Source: Deferribacter thermophilus
GTDB lineage: Bacteria > Chrysiogenota > Deferribacteres > Deferribacterales > Deferribacteraceae
NCBI RefSeq assembly: GCF_049472675.1
Contig: NZ_JAPNXM010000011.1
Coordinates: 1-64,000, forward strand
Length of the DNA: 64,000 nt
Direction of reading: 5' to 3'
Under the pieces are notes generated by a model that saw only the letters and a list, made by a program, of their open reading frames with translations, was not told the origin of the DNA and did no database searches. The translations under genes were made by a program, and so were the position numbers. Of the stretch, positions 62,467 through 64,000 are shown piece by piece (position 1 is the first letter of the stretch; every line of letters starts with the position of its first letter).

Positions 62467-63272
62467 AAAGAAATTTAATATGTTATGACTCAATTTCCTG
62501 TATCAGATGTTATGCTTGTATGGTGAATTGTGCAGTGGAAAATAGAGCTAGGCAGTTTAGAGATAAAAATAAAAGATATGAACTTGCTGTTAATGAAACA
62601 AATAAAAATTATTATTACCTGACTCCTGAGATATATGAATATGGCAAATATCCGGATATTAAAAAAGCTACGAAATTTAATCATTGTAATCACTGTGAAA
62701 ACGCACCATGTATGCAAATATGCCCTTCTAACGCCATAGAAAAAAGAAAAAGTGGTGCAGTAGTAATTAATGAAGAAACTTGCGTTGGTTGTAGATCGTG
62801 CATGGATGCGTGTCCTTATAATGTTCCTAAGTATGATGAGAAAAGTAATAAAACTTTTAAGTGTATCTTTTGTTATGACAGAATAGAAAATGGCTTAAAA
62901 CAGGCTTGTGTTGAAGGATGCCCTACAGGTGCTATGTTTTCTGGTGCATTCGATGAAGTAAGAGCAGAGGTTTTGAAAAGGTTAGAAAGGTATGAATCTA
63001 TTTATAACGAACCATTTGTAGCTTATGGTTTGGAAAAAGTAAATGATTATGTAGGTAGTTTAGGTTGGGTTACTATTATTCCTAAAAAAGAGTTAGAAGC
63101 ATATAAACTTCCTGAAAATCCATACAGAAGTGGAGTTGCCTTAAGGAATTTTGCTAAAAAGAGTGCTCCAGTATTGATTGGTGCTGCAATTGTTGCTACT
63201 GCAGGTCATTTTATCTATTGGCTTTCTAAGAGAAAAAAAGTTGTAAAACAATCATCTAAAGAGGAGGAGTAA
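62463..63272 (+). CDS. Four-cluster iron-sulfur subunit with C-terminal membrane helix
   Basis: This 269-residue ferredoxin-like subunit binds up to four 4Fe-4S clusters: CIRCYACMVNC near 13-23, CNHCENAPCMQICP near 75-88, CVGCRSCMDACP near 105-116 and CIFCYDRIENGLKQACVEGCP near 134-154. A single helix near the C-terminus (PVLIGAAIVATAGHFIYWL) anchors it, as in the FdnH/HybA type. It overlaps the catalytic gene by four bases and passes electrons between the cytochrome b and the molybdenum site. Confidence 0.93.
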   Translation: MKRNLICYDSISCIRCYACMVNCAVENRARQFRDKNKRYELAVNETNKNYYYLTPEIYEYGKYPDIKKATKFNHCNHCENAPCMQICPSNAIEKRKSGAVVINEETCVGCRSCMDACPYNVPKYDEKSNKTFKCIFCYDRIENGLKQACVEGCPTGAMFSGAFDEVRAEVLKRLERYESIYNEPFVAYGLEKVNDYVGSLGWVTIIPKKELEAYKLPENPYRSGVALRNFAKKSAPVLIGAAIVATAGHFIYWLSKRKKVVKQSSKEEE

Positions 63273-63273
63273 A

Positions 63274-63972
63274 ATGTTAAAAAAAGTTGAAAAAATAGAA
63301 GTTTTTAACCAAATAGTAATTTGGTATCACAAACATATTATACATTTTATGTTCTTTTTTATCATAACTGGACTACCTATACTATCTGATAAATTTAAAT
63401 TTCTTGCATATATTTTTGGTATTCCAGTAAGCTTTTTAGGCAACATAAATACAAGTGCCGAGATTTTGAGTGTAGGTATTCAGGTAGCGAGGATTTTTCA
63501 TAGGGTAACAGCTCTATTTTTCATATTAACAACTATTCCTTTTGTAATTGTGATGTTAAAAGATATAAAGTCTTGGCATATCTGGCCTGAAAAGTGGGGG
63601 ATAAAAGCCATTTTTAATGGAATAGGGGATCTTTATAAGACGTATATAAAATTTGAGCATCCAGAGATTGGGAAATACAATATGGGACAAAAGCTTTTTG
63701 CATGGTTTATTATCGTTGCGATGATTATGATGACAATTTCTGGATGGATACTTGCATTTAGAGACAGTTATAGTGAGAGTATGTGGCAATGGGCAAGAGG
63801 GGTTCACGCAATTTTCTTTGTGTTTATAATTTTCTTCTTAATTATACATATCTATATTGGGACTCATCCATTAAATAGGTGTGGTTTGAAAGCTATTTTT
63901 CGCACAGGTGAAGCTGATTTAGAACATTTAAAAGAGAAACATCCACGCTGGTATAAAAAGCTTATGAAATAA
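63274..63972 (+). CDS. Cytochrome b membrane subunit (FdnI/cytochrome b561-like)
   Basis: This 232-residue protein has four predicted membrane helices. Histidines are at sites expected for two b-type haems: WYHKHIIHFMFFFIITG near 18-34, VARIFHRVTALFFIL near 70-84, and RGVHAIFFVFIIFFLIIHIYIGTHPLN near 172-198. The overall pattern is the gamma subunit of formate dehydrogenase-N type complexes, which exchanges electrons with menaquinone. It follows the iron-sulfur gene by one base. A GGAGG site at 63974-63978 suggests another gene just outside the window. Confidence 0.9.
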   Translation: MLKKVEKIEVFNQIVIWYHKHIIHFMFFFIITGLPILSDKFKFLAYIFGIPVSFLGNINTSAEILSVGIQVARIFHRVTALFFILTTIPFVIVMLKDIKSWHIWPEKWGIKAIFNGIGDLYKTYIKFEHPEIGKYNMGQKLFAWFIIVAMIMMTISGWILAFRDSYSESMWQWARGVHAIFFVFIIFFLIIHIYIGTHPLNRCGLKAIFRTGEADLEHLKEKHPRWYKKLMK

Positions 63973-64000
63973 GGAGGTTGTCAATAGACTAATCAATTGA

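Overview
The window is AT-rich bacterial chromosome, about 30% GC by eye, carrying about 55 protein genes, the 3' end of a 5S rRNA, one tRNA-Gly and one disrupted insertion sequence. The gene content points to a Gram-negative (LPS-making), probably anaerobic, respiring bacterium. It includes LptF/LptG, MsbA, LpxK, type IV pilus PilT, a CoA-dependent 2-oxoacid:ferredoxin oxidoreductase, an MqnP-type prenyltransferase typical of the futalosine menaquinone route, a selenocysteine-containing SelD, and a Tat-exported molybdopterin reductase with a membrane cytochrome b. Together these resemble Deferribacterota (Deferribacter or Calditerrivibrio-like). That placement is an inference from gene families and composition, not from a marker alignment.

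Layout. 1-70: end of an rRNA operon. 79-5661: a diguanylate cyclase divergent from a tetR-tolC-emrA-emrB-like efflux operon whose predicted operator lies on the tetR start codon. 5662-9998: a DMT permease, an aminotransferase, a DUF1992 protein, a YihY protein and a DEDDh exonuclease. 10001-14700: a minus-strand operon of a TPR protein, a degenerate PilB-like protein, PilT and an NFACT (Rqc2-like) protein. 14919-15022: a predicted small RNA gene that presents an anti-Shine-Dalgarno C-rich loop. 15061-18331: a small-protein operon ending in lptF-lptG. 18431-23456: Vor/Kor ferredoxin oxidoreductase, acylphosphatase and Tex. 23538: tRNA-Gly. 23865-29491: hemE-hemH-mqnP-ubiX, followed by a zinc-ribbon, a coiled-coil, an HDOD and a lipoprotein gene. 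29523-31037: two enoyl-CoA hydratase-family genes.

31275-48783 is a cell-surface saccharide cluster: msbA, eight glycosyltransferases of GT4, GT2 and GT9 type, two O-antigen-ligase genes, a polysaccharide deacetylase, a UDP-sugar dehydrogenase, a DUF4254 protein and lpxK. The second ligase gene is split by a 1342-bp IS256-family copy whose own transposase has a nonsense codon. 48785-53310 holds a rubrerythrin-like protein, an aminotransferase, yedF-selD (with UGA decoded as Sec and a SECIS-like hairpin) and purC. 53325-56208 holds a CoA-disulfide-reductase/rhodanese fusion and mtaB. 56337-59362 holds a FliL-like protein and glnD. 59423-59657 is a MITE-like repeat. 59956-63972 encodes a three-subunit, menaquinone-linked molybdoenzyme.

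How the parts fit. The molybdoenzyme, the haem and menaquinone genes, the CoADR-rhodanese fusion and the Vor/Kor complex describe anaerobic, probably sulfur-compound-linked respiration fed by ferredoxin-dependent oxoacid oxidation. The MsbA-glycosyltransferase-LpxK block together with LptF/LptG makes and exports lipopolysaccharide. Three genes (1056-, 1133+, 15061+) have promoter-like hexamers ending 6-7 bases before the ATG and no Shine-Dalgarno sequence, which suggests leaderless transcripts.
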